A DNA stretch of 64,000 bases from UBA9655 sp964597045 (GTDB taxonomy: Bacteria; Pseudomonadota; Alphaproteobacteria; UBA9655). The position numbers and the translations under genes are program-made. The stretch lies in assembly GCA_964597045.1 (NCBI GenBank), contig CAZQWE010000001.1:124001-188000 (forward strand). Reading direction: 5' to 3'. The notes beneath the pieces are model-generated. The model made no database searches. It worked only from the letters and a program-made list of their open reading frames with translations, and was not told where the DNA came from. Below, piece by piece: positions 1 to 8,707 of the stretch. Every line of letters begins with the position of its first letter. The stretch's first letter is position 1.

Positions 1-1
1 C

Positions 2-526
2 TTTGTCTCATATGGAGCACCAATGTTTGATACTTCATCAAACACCTTTACACAACAGTTCCATTATGTAGACGTGTTTAGAGGTCAAAGTGGTGAGAAG
101 AGGGGTGAAATTGATCAAACAGAAGCCCCAATATCCCTTACTCTTCAAGCAACTCATCTTCGATTTAATACTGACTTTTCAACCAACAAAGCGTATCATG
201 TGTTAAAGTTAAGCTGCGACTTACTCCCTGGTTTCTCTACTGAATATGAACTCAGAGATCCAGCTTGTGCTTTGCCTATCATAACTAACTTTGAATGGAA
301 ACATGATGACGATGTTAGACAAAGTACGTTGAGTTTTAAGGCATACATTGATAATAACAAAGGGTTGTTTTCTACAACCGCCAGGACAATTGGGTTGATA
401 AGTACATTTCGTCTCCAATCTTATGTCGAAGTTCATGGAGGTACATTGGTAAGATTCGGTGTGCCCAAATGTATACCATGGCATTTCGTTAGGGGTGATG
501 GAAGTAAATTCTATCCTGGGTAGATT
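2..526 (+). CDS. C-terminal part of an unknown protein, cut by the window edge
   Basis: The reading frame is already open at the first complete codon of the window. The first ATG inside it (position 23) has no ribosome binding site, so this is probably the last ~170 residues of a longer gene. I do not recognise the family. The protein is soluble in character, with alternating polar and aromatic stretches and no membrane segment, and could be a beta-rich domain, which is a guess. The gene is convergent with the aminopeptidase gene on the other strand, and a hairpin at 533-561 separates them. Confidence 0.5.
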
Positions 527-532
527 AACTAT

Positions 533-561
533 GACTAAGCTTGCTTTAGGTGAGCTTAGTC
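533..561. terminator. Inverted repeat between convergent genes, possible bidirectional terminator
   Basis: A perfect 9-base stem, GACTAAGCT pairing with AGCTTAGTC, encloses an 11-base loop. It lies just after the stop of the first gene and overlaps the stop codon of the aminopeptidase gene on the other strand. There is no long T tract on either side, so a terminator role is inferred from position and symmetry only. Confidence 0.5.
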
Positions 562-2283
562 AATTTCCCTTGTTGAGGCCTTCAACCAAGTCTTAGTGCT
601 CTCATCCAAATGGGAAGACACGGAGTCATAAACTTGCCGATGATAAGAGTTGAGCCATTCTCTTTCTGACTCGTTTAGCAGCTTCCCATCAATTAAAGTC
701 AGATCAATGGGTGCAAGAGTCAGCGTATCAAAGCCCAGATAACCTTTAGACCCAGGATGTTCAACAACCCTAACGAGACTCTCAATTCGAATGCCGTACT
801 CCCCTTCCTTGTAATACCCGGGCTCATTAGAGATTATCATACCCGGCATGAGAGGAACCGCAGAGGCTTTTCGTGAGATCCCTTGCGGTCCTTCATGAAC
901 ATTCAAATAACTGCCCACCCCATGACCTGTGCCATGATCATAATCACAGCCAACTTGCCACAGGCTTTCTCGCGCTAAAATATCAAGTTCATTCCCCGAA
1001 ACCCCTTTTGGAAACACTGCTGAAGCTATAGCAATATGCCCCTTTAGGACCCGGGTAAACCGATCCTTCTGTTCTTCAGTTGGTTTTCCTAAAGCAATCG
1101 TGCGAGTTACATCCGTTGTTCCTGTTAGATATTGACCTCCAGAATCAAGAAGATAAATGCCATCTTTTTTCAAAGGAATATCAGAAGCTTCCGTTACTCG
1201 ATAGTGAATGATCGCTCCATGAGGACCATAAGCTGAAATTGACTCAAAGCTGAGATCCTTAAAGAACTCTCCTTCCTGTCTGAACTCCAGTAGCTTCTTT
1301 GATGCGGATAACTCAGTCGTCTCCCCTTTCAAGGGTTGGGCGTCAAGCCACGCTAAAAACCGACACAAGGCAATTCCATCTTGAACATGAGCATTGATAG
1401 CACCTTGAATTTCAACCTCATTTTTCAGCGCCTTCGGGAGGACACAAGGATCCTTTCCACGAACAAGAGATACTCCTGACTTCTCAAACGTTTGTATATA
1501 AAAGACAGGGCAGGTTTGTGGATCAACAAGGCAGCTTCCCTTAAGATTCTTTAAATGAGTCTCAAGCTGACCAATATCTATAGCCCTTCCTTTACCCTCT
1601 GTAATGTAATGATAAAGATCTCCTTCAATTTTATTCAGGTCTATAAATAAGTCGTATGATCCATCCTTCCTAAGTAAGCAAACACAATGAACGAGGGGAT
1701 TATAAGCTACATCAGTTCCGCGAATATTAAGAAGCCACGCAATTGAATCGCAAGCCGTAATCAGGACTTGATCGGCCTCAAGTTGCCTTGCGATTTTCTT
1801 TCTTTTGTCTGCCCCACTTTCCCCCGCAAAATCCAATGGATGGTCGACAATAAAATCCTGAGGAGATCCTGGTCTTTCTTTCCATAGAGTATCAATCGGA
1901 TTTGCTTTTAAGGGGACAAGCTGACTGTTGTATGGCTTGAGTTGAGATTCTGTAAAAAGTTTCGGGTCATATCCAATTTTAGGATTAGGATTTGTGTTCT
2001 CAGAGACCCACAGTGCGGGTGTTTTTTGAGCCGTATTGAAGTGTTCAAAGGTTCCGGGCACTTCTTCCCTCGCCTGTAAAACATAGCGTCCATCGGTGAA
2101 AAAACCTGCTTTATCTTTCGTGATAACGGCGAACCCCGCCGACCCTGTAAAGCCTGTCAGCCACTGAAGTCGATCAGAGCACGGCGCTATATACTCCCCT
2201 TGAAACTCATCCGTTCGAGGAATCAGAAGTGCATCAAGCCCCTCCTTCTTCATAAAGTCTCGAAGATCCTTAAGCTTATCCAT
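556..2283 (-). CDS. pepP: Xaa-Pro aminopeptidase (M24B)
   Basis: This cytosolic metallopeptidase releases an N-terminal residue preceding proline. The 575-residue length and the layout match the long, three-domain form: two creatinase-like domains (about 1-300) and then the pita-bread catalytic domain. The five metal ligands are visible as D380, D391, H454 (in GTGHGVG), E487 (NEPGYY) and E501 (RIES). The start overlaps the end of prmA by 8 bases, so it is probably translationally coupled as the last gene of the helicase-prmA-aminopeptidase operon. The symbol is used loosely: the three-domain form resembles eukaryotic XPNPEP1 more than short E. coli PepP. Confidence 0.93.
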   Translation of the reverse strand: MDKLKDLRDFMKKEGLDALLIPRTDEFQGEYIAPCSDRLQWLTGFTGSAGFAVITKDKAGFFTDGRYVLQAREEVPGTFEHFNTAQKTPALWVSENTNPNPKIGYDPKLFTESQLKPYNSQLVPLKANPIDTLWKERPGSPQDFIVDHPLDFAGESGADKRKKIARQLEADQVLITACDSIAWLLNIRGTDVAYNPLVHCVCLLRKDGSYDLFIDLNKIEGDLYHYITEGKGRAIDIGQLETHLKNLKGSCLVDPQTCPVFYIQTFEKSGVSLVRGKDPCVLPKALKNEVEIQGAINAHVQDGIALCRFLAWLDAQPLKGETTELSASKKLLEFRQEGEFFKDLSFESISAYGPHGAIIHYRVTEASDIPLKKDGIYLLDSGGQYLTGTTDVTRTIALGKPTEEQKDRFTRVLKGHIAIASAVFPKGVSGNELDILARESLWQVGCDYDHGTGHGVGSYLNVHEGPQGISRKASAVPLMPGMIISNEPGYYKEGEYGIRIESLVRVVEHPGSKGYLGFDTLTLAPIDLTLIDGKLLNESEREWLNSYHRQVYDSVSSHLDESTKTWLKASTREID

Positions 2284-3139
2284 GATCTTCCTTTCGCATG
2301 ATCAAAGTCGACCAATCCCCAATAAAGAGTTGGTCAGCAAGCTTCGACCCTGCTGCCCGGTAAGCATCTATTACATCTTCAGCTTGACGATTTAAAAGAC
2401 CGGCAAGGACGATCACGCCTCCCGGCCTTAGGCATTGCACCGCAGAACTCGCCATTTGACACAAAGGTCCAGCCAATATATTCGCCGTAATGAGATCAAA
2501 TTGAAGCCCCTGAATTGAGGAGAATCCCTCACTCACCTTAGCCTCAATCAATAACTCCAAGTGATTCAGCTGAGCATTCCCTTGCGTCACTCTAACGGCC
2601 TCGGGGTCATTATCACAAGCCAGAACGGGAGCTTGCCAGAGTTTCGCCATGGCTAAAGCCAGGATCCCTGAACCACATCCCATATCGAGAGGACGAGCAT
2701 AGGTACCTTGTTCAGCGAGTAAACTCAGGGCCTTAAGGCACCCTTCCGTCGATTCATGTTGTCCCGACCCAAACGCTGTTGCAGCATCAATCTGAAGAGA
2801 AATCAAACCTTGAAGCGGCGTTTCCTCAACATGAGATCCATAAATGTAGAATTTTCCCAAAGTCAAAGGAGGAAAACCTTTGTACACAGCAGACACCCAA
2901 TCTTCTTTTGGAAGAAGCCCTCCTTCAATTTCCGGCACTCGGATTCCTTCTTTTTCAAAGAAGTCTCTTATTCTTTGAGTTAAACTCCCCTCATCTACTG
3001 GATGACAGACGACCTGGAGCGACCAGTTCTCTGGTGTTTTCTCGTACCAAACAACAGATACAGCCTCCTCTTCAAGAAGAGTTGATAGAACTTCTGCCTT
3101 CTCCAGAGGCACTGGACATTCAATTTGTTGCAAGTTCAT
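2276..3139 (-). CDS. prmA: Ribosomal protein L11 methyltransferase
   Basis: PrmA trimethylates lysines and the N-terminus of ribosomal protein L11 using S-adenosylmethionine. The 287-residue protein has a PrmA-type N-terminal substrate-recognition region and a class I methyltransferase fold. The SAM motif LDMGCGSG lies at about 151-158, the acidic residue ending strand 2 is in ACDNDPEA, and the post-motif FDLITANI is characteristic of PrmA. Its ATG overlaps the TGA of the upstream helicase gene in an ATGA arrangement, and its 3' end overlaps the aminopeptidase start by 8 bases. No key residue appears missing. Confidence 0.93.
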   Translation of the reverse strand: MNLQQIECPVPLEKAEVLSTLLEEEAVSVVWYEKTPENWSLQVVCHPVDEGSLTQRIRDFFEKEGIRVPEIEGGLLPKEDWVSAVYKGFPPLTLGKFYIYGSHVEETPLQGLISLQIDAATAFGSGQHESTEGCLKALSLLAEQGTYARPLDMGCGSGILALAMAKLWQAPVLACDNDPEAVRVTQGNAQLNHLELLIEAKVSEGFSSIQGLQFDLITANILAGPLCQMASSAVQCLRPGGVIVLAGLLNRQAEDVIDAYRAAGSKLADQLFIGDWSTLIMRKEDHG

Positions 3140-5313
3140 TCATTACTCTCCACAAAACTCTTCATCACCTTTTTAAAACCTGAATGATCAAAGTCAATCT
3201 CAAGTTTATCCCCCTCAATGGCTGTGATATGGCCATACCCAAATTTGAGATGGAAAACTCTCTGTCCCACATTAAAATCACGTTCAACATGAGACCTCGT
3301 AAATCGTTCCTGCTTTTCCGGTTTGGGAAGTCTCGGTTGCCTCGGCGTATAGACATGGGTTCTGAGTAAGTTTGTCCTCTCTACATGCTCAAGGGGAAGC
3401 TCATCCACGAACCGTGAGGGAAGACTTGTTTGCCATTGATTATGAATGCGCCTGTTTGCTGCAAAGCTAATGAACGCGCGTTTTCTCGCTCGTGTCAGCC
3501 CTACATAAGCAAGCCTTCTTTCCTCTTCGAGTCCTCCCTCTTTGAGAGAACGAGGATGGGGGAACAATCCCTCCTCCCAACCAGCAAGGAAAACCGTATC
3601 AAACTCAAGACCCTTCGCACTGTGAATCGTCATGATATTCACCATCTCTGAACTGAGGCTATTCGCATTCTCCATCACAAGACTGACGTGATCGAGAAAC
3701 GCAGGTAAGCTTTCAAACTCATCTATCGCATTCACAAATTCTTTCAAGTTTTCAAGACGGCCAGGGGCCTCCGGAGTCTTGTCTTCCTGCCACATTCCCG
3801 TGTACCCCGACTCATCCAAAATTATCCGAGCCACCTCTCCATGAGGCATTGTTTCTAAAAGCTTCCGCCACCGGCCAATGTCAAAGAGAAGTCCTTGAAG
3901 GGCTGTCTTTGCCTTCCCCCGAATCTCATCGGTTTCCATAAGCCGCATAGTCGCTTCAACCAACGAGACCTCTTCCATACGAGAGTACTGATGAAGAACC
4001 TGCAGTGTGCTTGTTCCAATCCCTCGTTTCGGCGTGTTTACAATCCTCTCAAAAGCCAGGCTATCATTGGGTTGATAAACAATACGCATGTAAGCTAAAG
4101 CATCTCTTATTTCGAGGCGCTCATAGAATCGCGGACCACCAATAACTCGATAGGGAACGCCTATTGTAATAAAGCGTTCTTCAAACTCACGAGTTTGAAA
4201 TCCAGCGCGCACAAGAATCGCCATTTCATTCAAGGTATTTCCTTTTCGGTGTAGGGCTTCCACCTCATCGCCAATGACCTGAGCTTCTTCTTCCCCGTCC
4301 CAAACACCTCTGAGACGAACAAGTTCCCCGCCTGTTTGTTCGGTCCATAAGGTCTTTCCAAAGCGTCCCGCATTCTGAGCTATGAGGTGAGATGCTGCCC
4401 CCAGGATATGCGCATTTGAGCGGTAATTTTGTTCCAGGCGAATAATGAGTGCACCCGGAAAGTCCTTCTCAAACCTTAGGATATTCCCAACTTCTGCCCC
4501 TCGCCAGCCATAAATAGACTGATCATCATCCCCAACACAGCAGATATTCCCTGAGCCTTGTGCCAGCAAACGTAACCACAAGTACTGAGATACATTGGTG
4601 TCTTGATACTCATCCACAAGGATATACTTAAATTGAGTCGTATACTGGGCTAGGATATCGCTATGATCTGTAAAAAGCTTTAGACACAGCATGATCAAAT
4701 CCCCAAAATCTACTGCATTTAAAATCCGCAAGCGGTCTTGATATTGAGGATAAATATGATAAGCCACTTTCTCAAAATCGGATGCAGGAGCTGATACTTT
4801 TTCAGGGGGGAGCGCCCTGTCCTTCCACCGACTAATAATCGCCCCAAGAGTTCGCGGGGGATACTTCTTGTCATCAATCTCCTCCGCCTTAACAATTTGT
4901 TTTATCAAGCGAATTTGATCATCTGCATCAAGGATCGTAAAAGAACTTTGAAGCCCCAAAAGCTCCGCATGACGCCTGAGGATTCGCACACAAATCGAGT
5001 GAAACGTCCCGAGCCACAACCCATCCGCAGGACCACCAATCATCCTAGCAATCCGCTCGCGCATTTCATTGGCAGCCTTATTCGTGAAAGTCACGGCCAG
5101 AATCTGAGACGGCCAGGCTTTTTGAGAAAGAAGAATTGAAGAAAGACGCGTCGTCAGAACCCTTGTCTTCCCTGTGCCAGCACCAGCCAGCACCAGCAAA
5201 GGCCCATCCGTAATATCCACGGCCTGCCGTTGGGCTGGATTCAGTGTGTTCAGCTGCTCTAAAAAGCCAGGATGGCCTGTTGAGGTCATATCATTTCGTT
5301 GTATGAGTGTCAT
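3136..5313 (-). CDS. uvrD: UvrD/PcrA-family superfamily 1 DNA helicase
   Basis: This is an ATP-dependent 3'-5' DNA helicase of excision and mismatch repair. All SF1A motifs are present: Q-motif region NPAQRQAV, Walker A GAGTGKT (44-50), DEYQD (234-238), QSIYGWRG (265-272), QNYRSN (295-300), TIHSAKGLEFD and VGLTRARK. The C-terminus carries the small Tudor-like beta domain (GQRVFHLKFGYGHI) that contacts RNA polymerase in UvrD/PcrA. At 725 residues it has the usual length. Neither the first ATG nor the ATG eight codons later has a good ribosome binding site, so the start is uncertain by about 24 bases. It is the first gene of a three-gene overlapping operon. Confidence 0.94.
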   Translation of the reverse strand: MTLIQRNDMTSTGHPGFLEQLNTLNPAQRQAVDITDGPLLVLAGAGTGKTRVLTTRLSSILLSQKAWPSQILAVTFTNKAANEMRERIARMIGGPADGLWLGTFHSICVRILRRHAELLGLQSSFTILDADDQIRLIKQIVKAEEIDDKKYPPRTLGAIISRWKDRALPPEKVSAPASDFEKVAYHIYPQYQDRLRILNAVDFGDLIMLCLKLFTDHSDILAQYTTQFKYILVDEYQDTNVSQYLWLRLLAQGSGNICCVGDDDQSIYGWRGAEVGNILRFEKDFPGALIIRLEQNYRSNAHILGAASHLIAQNAGRFGKTLWTEQTGGELVRLRGVWDGEEEAQVIGDEVEALHRKGNTLNEMAILVRAGFQTREFEERFITIGVPYRVIGGPRFYERLEIRDALAYMRIVYQPNDSLAFERIVNTPKRGIGTSTLQVLHQYSRMEEVSLVEATMRLMETDEIRGKAKTALQGLLFDIGRWRKLLETMPHGEVARIILDESGYTGMWQEDKTPEAPGRLENLKEFVNAIDEFESLPAFLDHVSLVMENANSLSSEMVNIMTIHSAKGLEFDTVFLAGWEEGLFPHPRSLKEGGLEEERRLAYVGLTRARKRAFISFAANRRIHNQWQTSLPSRFVDELPLEHVERTNLLRTHVYTPRQPRLPKPEKQERFTRSHVERDFNVGQRVFHLKFGYGHITAIEGDKLEIDFDHSGFKKVMKSFVESNE

Positions 5314-5364
5314 ATAACCCGCTTATATCATGGTCTTAACAAAGAAGGAAGTCGTGATCAGACT

Positions 5365-5703
5365 TTAACCCCTCTGGAGCAATAACTGAAATTTCGTTAA
5401 AGCTTCTTCAATAACAGTTCTGGAAAGGCTAGTAATTTTCTTTGCATTTCTTGCCTCCCAGTCTAACGATCGCACCTGATCTGAAAGAATGACACCTTCT
5501 ACTTTTGTTGACTCAATGGAGACTTCAAAAGGGTATCCCTTTGCTTTACTCGTAATGGGCATAACAAGAGCAAGACTGGTTTTTTTGTTATAGGCTTTAG
5601 GTGAAATGATAAGAGCCGGTCCTTTTTTCTTTATCTCATGACCCTTTTGAGGATCAAACTCCAGCCAAACAACATCTCCTTGGTCTGGAACATAAGTTAC
5701 CAA
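5365..5703 (-). CDS. mazF: MazF/PemK-type toxin endoribonuclease
   Basis: MazF-family toxins cleave mRNA at short sequences when the antitoxin is lost. The 112-residue protein has the fold signature: GDVVWLEFDPQKGHE near the N-terminus, PALIISP, PITSK in the middle and ILSDQVRSLD later. It overlaps the antitoxin gene by 7 bases, the standard coupled arrangement. One oddity is that the arginine normally directly before PAL (RPAL, the catalytic Arg in E. coli MazF) is glycine here, preceded by three lysines, so catalytic strength may be reduced or a lysine may substitute. The toxin call is secure; activity is not. Confidence 0.88.
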   Translation of the reverse strand: MVTYVPDQGDVVWLEFDPQKGHEIKKKGPALIISPKAYNKKTSLALVMPITSKAKGYPFEVSIESTKVEGVILSDQVRSLDWEARNAKKITSLSRTVIEEALTKFQLLLQRG

Positions 5704-5933
5704 ATTTCTTTTCCTTTGGGTTCATCCTCTTCAAAAGCCTCACCATGAAGATTCTCTGGTGTAATTTGAGATAAAAGAAAGTCTAAGTTATCCCTATGAG
5801 GTTTTATCAGCAAATGATCGTCTTCAAGTGAGATATCAACCATTGCTCCTGATTCTAAATGAAGCTCCCTCAAGTATTGAATTGGAATTCTTAATCCAAA
5901 ACTATTACCCCATTTTTGAATATGTGTTTGCAT
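5697..5933 (-). CDS. mazE: MazE-type antitoxin (AbrB/SpoVT swapped-hairpin)
   Basis: This 78-residue antitoxin neutralises the adjacent MazF-type toxin and represses the operon. The N-terminus IQKWGNSFGLRIP is the MazE/AbrB DNA-binding signature. The acidic C-terminus (EEDEPKGKEIW) is the disordered toxin-binding tail. A strong ribosome binding site (AAGGAG) lies 6 bases before the ATG, and a palindromic operator lies just upstream. Confidence 0.9.
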   Translation of the reverse strand: MQTHIQKWGNSFGLRIPIQYLRELHLESGAMVDISLEDDHLLIKPHRDNLDFLLSQITPENLHGEAFEEDEPKGKEIW

Positions 5934-5947
5934 GGCTCTTCTCCTTA

Positions 5948-5964
5948 TATATACATTGTATATA
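5948..5964. promoter_or_regulatory. Probable MazE operator palindrome
   Basis: A perfect inverted repeat, TATATAC-n3-GTATATA, lies immediately upstream of the antitoxin ribosome binding site. Position and symmetry match autoregulation by a MazE dimer. The same AT-rich block probably holds the promoter. Confidence 0.65.
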
Positions 5965-6071
5965 CCTTTGAAAGAAATGTCCAGTTTTTCATTCCTGGAA
6001 GATTTATTCTATTGCTTCTTTAACAGATCTGGTATCATATTTATCTTTTAGATAAATACAAGGAGGAACTA

Positions 6072-8003
6072 GTGAAAAACATAATCAGAAGAAAAACATT
6101 TATTTTCAGCGCGTTATATTTAACGCTCCCATTTATAACTGCATCTAATTGTGCTGCAGAAACGGCAAAAAAAGATTTGGGCCATGCCGCACAATCTGAA
6201 ATCAAACCAGTTCCAAAAGACTTTGAACCTGATTATATTATTGTGGGCTCCGGCGCAGGTGGTGGTGTTCTTGCTGCTCGTCTTGCTGAAGATAAAAACA
6301 ACAAAGTTTTGCTCATAGAAGCTGGCATTGATAACTCGAAAGAGAAGAACATTCTTCAAATCAGCACTGCTTACTTATTGTGGGGATTTCCTAAAGCTGT
6401 AGTTGCCGATTCATCAGGTTTGGCTTTTAATACGATCCCTCAAAATGGAAAAATTTATGCATACCCACGTGGCAATGGCCTCGGAGGATCTGTGAATCAC
6501 CATGCAGCTGTTGATGGCCGAGGTCACCCTGCTATTTATGATGGCTGGTCTCAGATATTAGGAGACCCTGACTGGAGTTCAGCCAACACAGATAAGCAAT
6601 TTATGAAAATGGAAAACTATGGCATCCCTACAGCTAAAAAAGAAATTCACGGTCAAAACGGCTGGCTTCATGTAAAGCAAAACAAACCATTAAGAGAAGA
6701 ATTTGATCGCGATTTCGTCAGTACAATTAAAGAAAAATTTAATGTGCCTTGGCGAGATGATTTTTATGATAACCCGGCAGATAATTCAGGTATCGGCATG
6801 ACCGATTTTCAGGCACAAAACGACGGAACCAGATCTTATGTTGTTAATGATTTGTTGCTACCAAGGTATAAAGAAAATAACGAAAAAGGCTGGAACAACT
6901 TACAAATTGCTACAAATAAATTAGCAACTAAAGTAATTTTCGAAGGCAATGAAGCCGTTGGCATTGAAGTGATTGACGCAGCAGGAGCCTACCAAGCAGA
7001 TCGTCGCTATAATCCTCTTAGCAAAAACGCTCCAAAAATAACTTATAAAGCTAAAAAAGAGGTAATTCTCTGCGGCGGCGCTATCAATACGCCCCAAATA
7101 CTCTTGTTATCTGGTGTAGGTCCTAAAGAGGAATTGGAAAAGTTAGGAATAAAGGTTGTTGATAACTTGCCTGGCGTGGGAAAGCACCTACTAGACCACA
7201 TAGAAGTCGTTAACGTTTATGAGGCTAAAAATCTGCCCAATAAAGCTTGGATTGCTCAAGCGACTCGCATGGCCGAAAAAGATCCTTCTTGGTCAAAACT
7301 GGCAGATCCAACAACCTTAACAGAAGTAGATATTCCAATGATGTGGGAGTGGTACAGTGACTATGATGCTCGTGACGCACGCGTTCCAGATTTGCACATT
7401 CATTATGGTCATGGTTATTGGCGAGACTTTAATATAGATCCAGCTCAATATGCTGATAAAGATCCTTTAAAAGCTGGCTTTTTGGGAAAACTAGCAGAAA
7501 CTGACAATCCTAAAAAACCTATCGCATATGTATACTTGCTAACCGAAGCTATTAAAACTAGCAGTGACAAGGGGTCAATTACACTTGCCGGTACAGATCC
7601 AACCCAGGCGCCTATCATTGATCTTAAATTATATGAAACCGATGAGGATGTCTCTCGTCTGGCTAAAGGCATCATGATGCAACGTGAAGTCATGAAACAA
7701 CCAAGCCTGGCAAAATACGAGCTTGTTGAAGTTTTACCTGGCGCCGAATACAAAACCCTCGAGCAAGTAAAGGATTATATCCGAAAGTACTCAGCTTTTG
7801 GTCATCATATGGGTGGAACAGCCAAAATGGGCACTGATAAAGACCCCATGGCCGTTACTGATTCTAATGGCCTGGTAAGGGGTGTAAAAAAATTACGTAT
7901 TTGCGATGCATCACTGTTTCCAACGGAACCAGGATATAATACATCTAGACCAACTTATATGATTGGCGAAGTTATTGCTGATAAAATAAAAGCAGGTAAG
8001 TAG
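6072..8003 (+). CDS. Secreted GMC-family FAD oxidoreductase
   Basis: This GMC (glucose-methanol-choline) oxidoreductase oxidises an alcohol substrate that cannot be named from sequence. The N-terminus has a signal-like segment (about 8-28) with two arginines (RRKTF), which could be a weak Tat signal and would suit a cofactor-loaded enzyme. The FAD motif GSGAGGG lies at about 59-65, GNGLGGS and GGAINTPQILLLSGVG (GMC signature 2) follow, and the catalytic histidine is H578 or H579 in FGHHMGG, with N623 as the usual partner. The start is GTG at 6072, chosen because AGGAGG lies 6 bases upstream. A strong terminator follows. The gene stands alone, next to a decayed HbpS/GlcG-like gene. Confidence 0.88.
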   Translation: MKNIIRRKTFIFSALYLTLPFITASNCAAETAKKDLGHAAQSEIKPVPKDFEPDYIIVGSGAGGGVLAARLAEDKNNKVLLIEAGIDNSKEKNILQISTAYLLWGFPKAVVADSSGLAFNTIPQNGKIYAYPRGNGLGGSVNHHAAVDGRGHPAIYDGWSQILGDPDWSSANTDKQFMKMENYGIPTAKKEIHGQNGWLHVKQNKPLREEFDRDFVSTIKEKFNVPWRDDFYDNPADNSGIGMTDFQAQNDGTRSYVVNDLLLPRYKENNEKGWNNLQIATNKLATKVIFEGNEAVGIEVIDAAGAYQADRRYNPLSKNAPKITYKAKKEVILCGGAINTPQILLLSGVGPKEELEKLGIKVVDNLPGVGKHLLDHIEVVNVYEAKNLPNKAWIAQATRMAEKDPSWSKLADPTTLTEVDIPMMWEWYSDYDARDARVPDLHIHYGHGYWRDFNIDPAQYADKDPLKAGFLGKLAETDNPKKPIAYVYLLTEAIKTSSDKGSITLAGTDPTQAPIIDLKLYETDEDVSRLAKGIMMQREVMKQPSLAKYELVEVLPGAEYKTLEQVKDYIRKYSAFGHHMGGTAKMGTDKDPMAVTDSNGLVRGVKKLRICDASLFPTEPGYNTSRPTYMIGEVIADKIKAGK

Positions 8004-8012
8004 CACTATTCA

Positions 8013-8050
8013 GGCTGGCGCACCTTAAAAATGCGCCAGCCTATTTTTTT
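8013..8050 (+). terminator. Rho-independent terminator of the GMC oxidoreductase gene
   Basis: A 10-base G+C-rich stem (GGCTGGCGCA with TGCGCCAGCC) and a 9-base loop are followed by a TATTTTTTT tract, 9 bases after the stop codon. Confidence 0.93.
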
Positions 8051-8134
8051 GATATGAAATTATTACTTCATTCAATACACACACCAAGAATGTTAATTTA
8101 AAATGCAAACGTCCCTTATTCATGAGTTAGTTGT

Positions 8135-8331
8135 ATGAGGCTTTTTGCCATCTCCAAAGCACGCGCGGCGGCGCTGGGTTAAGCATTATTGGTTTGAAGG
8201 GTGCAATCCCGCTGGAAGCGGGTATCTCTTTAGAACCGGAAGGGAAATTCATCGGAGCCATCGTTGTTTCTGGAGGAACTAGTGAGCAGGATAATCCAGT
8301 TTCTACAGCAGGGGCAAACGCTATAAATTAA
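8135..8331 (+). pseudogene. Remnant of an HbpS/GlcG-like (DUF336) gene
   Basis: Two frames carry pieces of one family. ATG at 8135 reads MRLFAISKARAAALG and stops, resembling the helix with KARTAA in GlcG/HbpS proteins. The neighbouring frame then reads AIPLEAG and FIGAIVVSGGTSEQDN, which is the conserved C-terminal strand and SGG(T)SEQD motif of the family. The N-terminal half is missing and a frame change joins the pieces, so this is decayed. HbpS-like proteins bind haem or cofactors and are often secreted; here only the scar remains. It lies directly after the GMC gene, which may once have been its partner. Confidence 0.65.
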
Positions 8332-8368
8332 CAAAAACAGGCAAATATCTACGGCTCAGATTATTCTT

Positions 8369-8410
8369 TAAAAAAAAAGTTGAGAAAGCAAATTCACTCT
8401 CTCAACTTTG
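8369..8410 (-). terminator. Rho-independent terminator of the 57-residue gene
   Basis: Read on the reverse strand, AAAGTTGAGA and TCTCAACTTT form a 10-base stem, followed by an uninterrupted run of T. It lies 28 bases beyond the stop codon of the small reverse-strand gene. Confidence 0.85.
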
Positions 8411-8436
8411 TATTTAAACCTAAAACGGTACTAGGC

Positions 8437-8610
8437 TTAATTATTCTGCGATTGGGTTATTTCCGAAATTTCATTAAGTTTTTTCTGTTCAGCTGATGGC
8501 TCTTGATCTGTAGAAACTTTAATGAGCTTTCCATCAGCACTAATGGTCTCTGCGTGAGCTAGATTCAAGCCTGATAAAAGAACAATAATCGTAAATGCTA
8601 ATTTCTTCAT
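8437..8610 (-). CDS. Small secreted protein, 57 residues, unknown
   Basis: The ATG at 8610 has GGAG seven bases upstream and opens a 57-codon frame ending TAA. Residues 1-20 form a textbook signal peptide (MKK, hydrophobic core FTIIVLLSGL, AHA cleavage site). The mature part is about 37 polar residues (ETISADGKLIK... ending QSQNN) and has no cysteine. A clean ribosome binding site, signal peptide and terminator make it a credible gene. I recognise no family, and the function is unknown. It has its own upstream region, so it is probably a single-gene transcript. Confidence 0.75.
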   Translation of the reverse strand: MKKLAFTIIVLLSGLNLAHAETISADGKLIKVSTDQEPSAEQKKLNEISEITQSQNN

Positions 8611-8707
8611 TTTTTTCTCCAGTTATATTTATTTTATGTAACACTAAGTTTTATCATAAAAAACCATTCATAGCTATCCTGAAAAAGCCGGGGTTAACAT
8701 GGATTAA

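Noticed and set aside
2779..3183. Forward open frame of 134 codons opposite prmA
   Set aside because: Antisense of conserved prmA codons, with no start signal.
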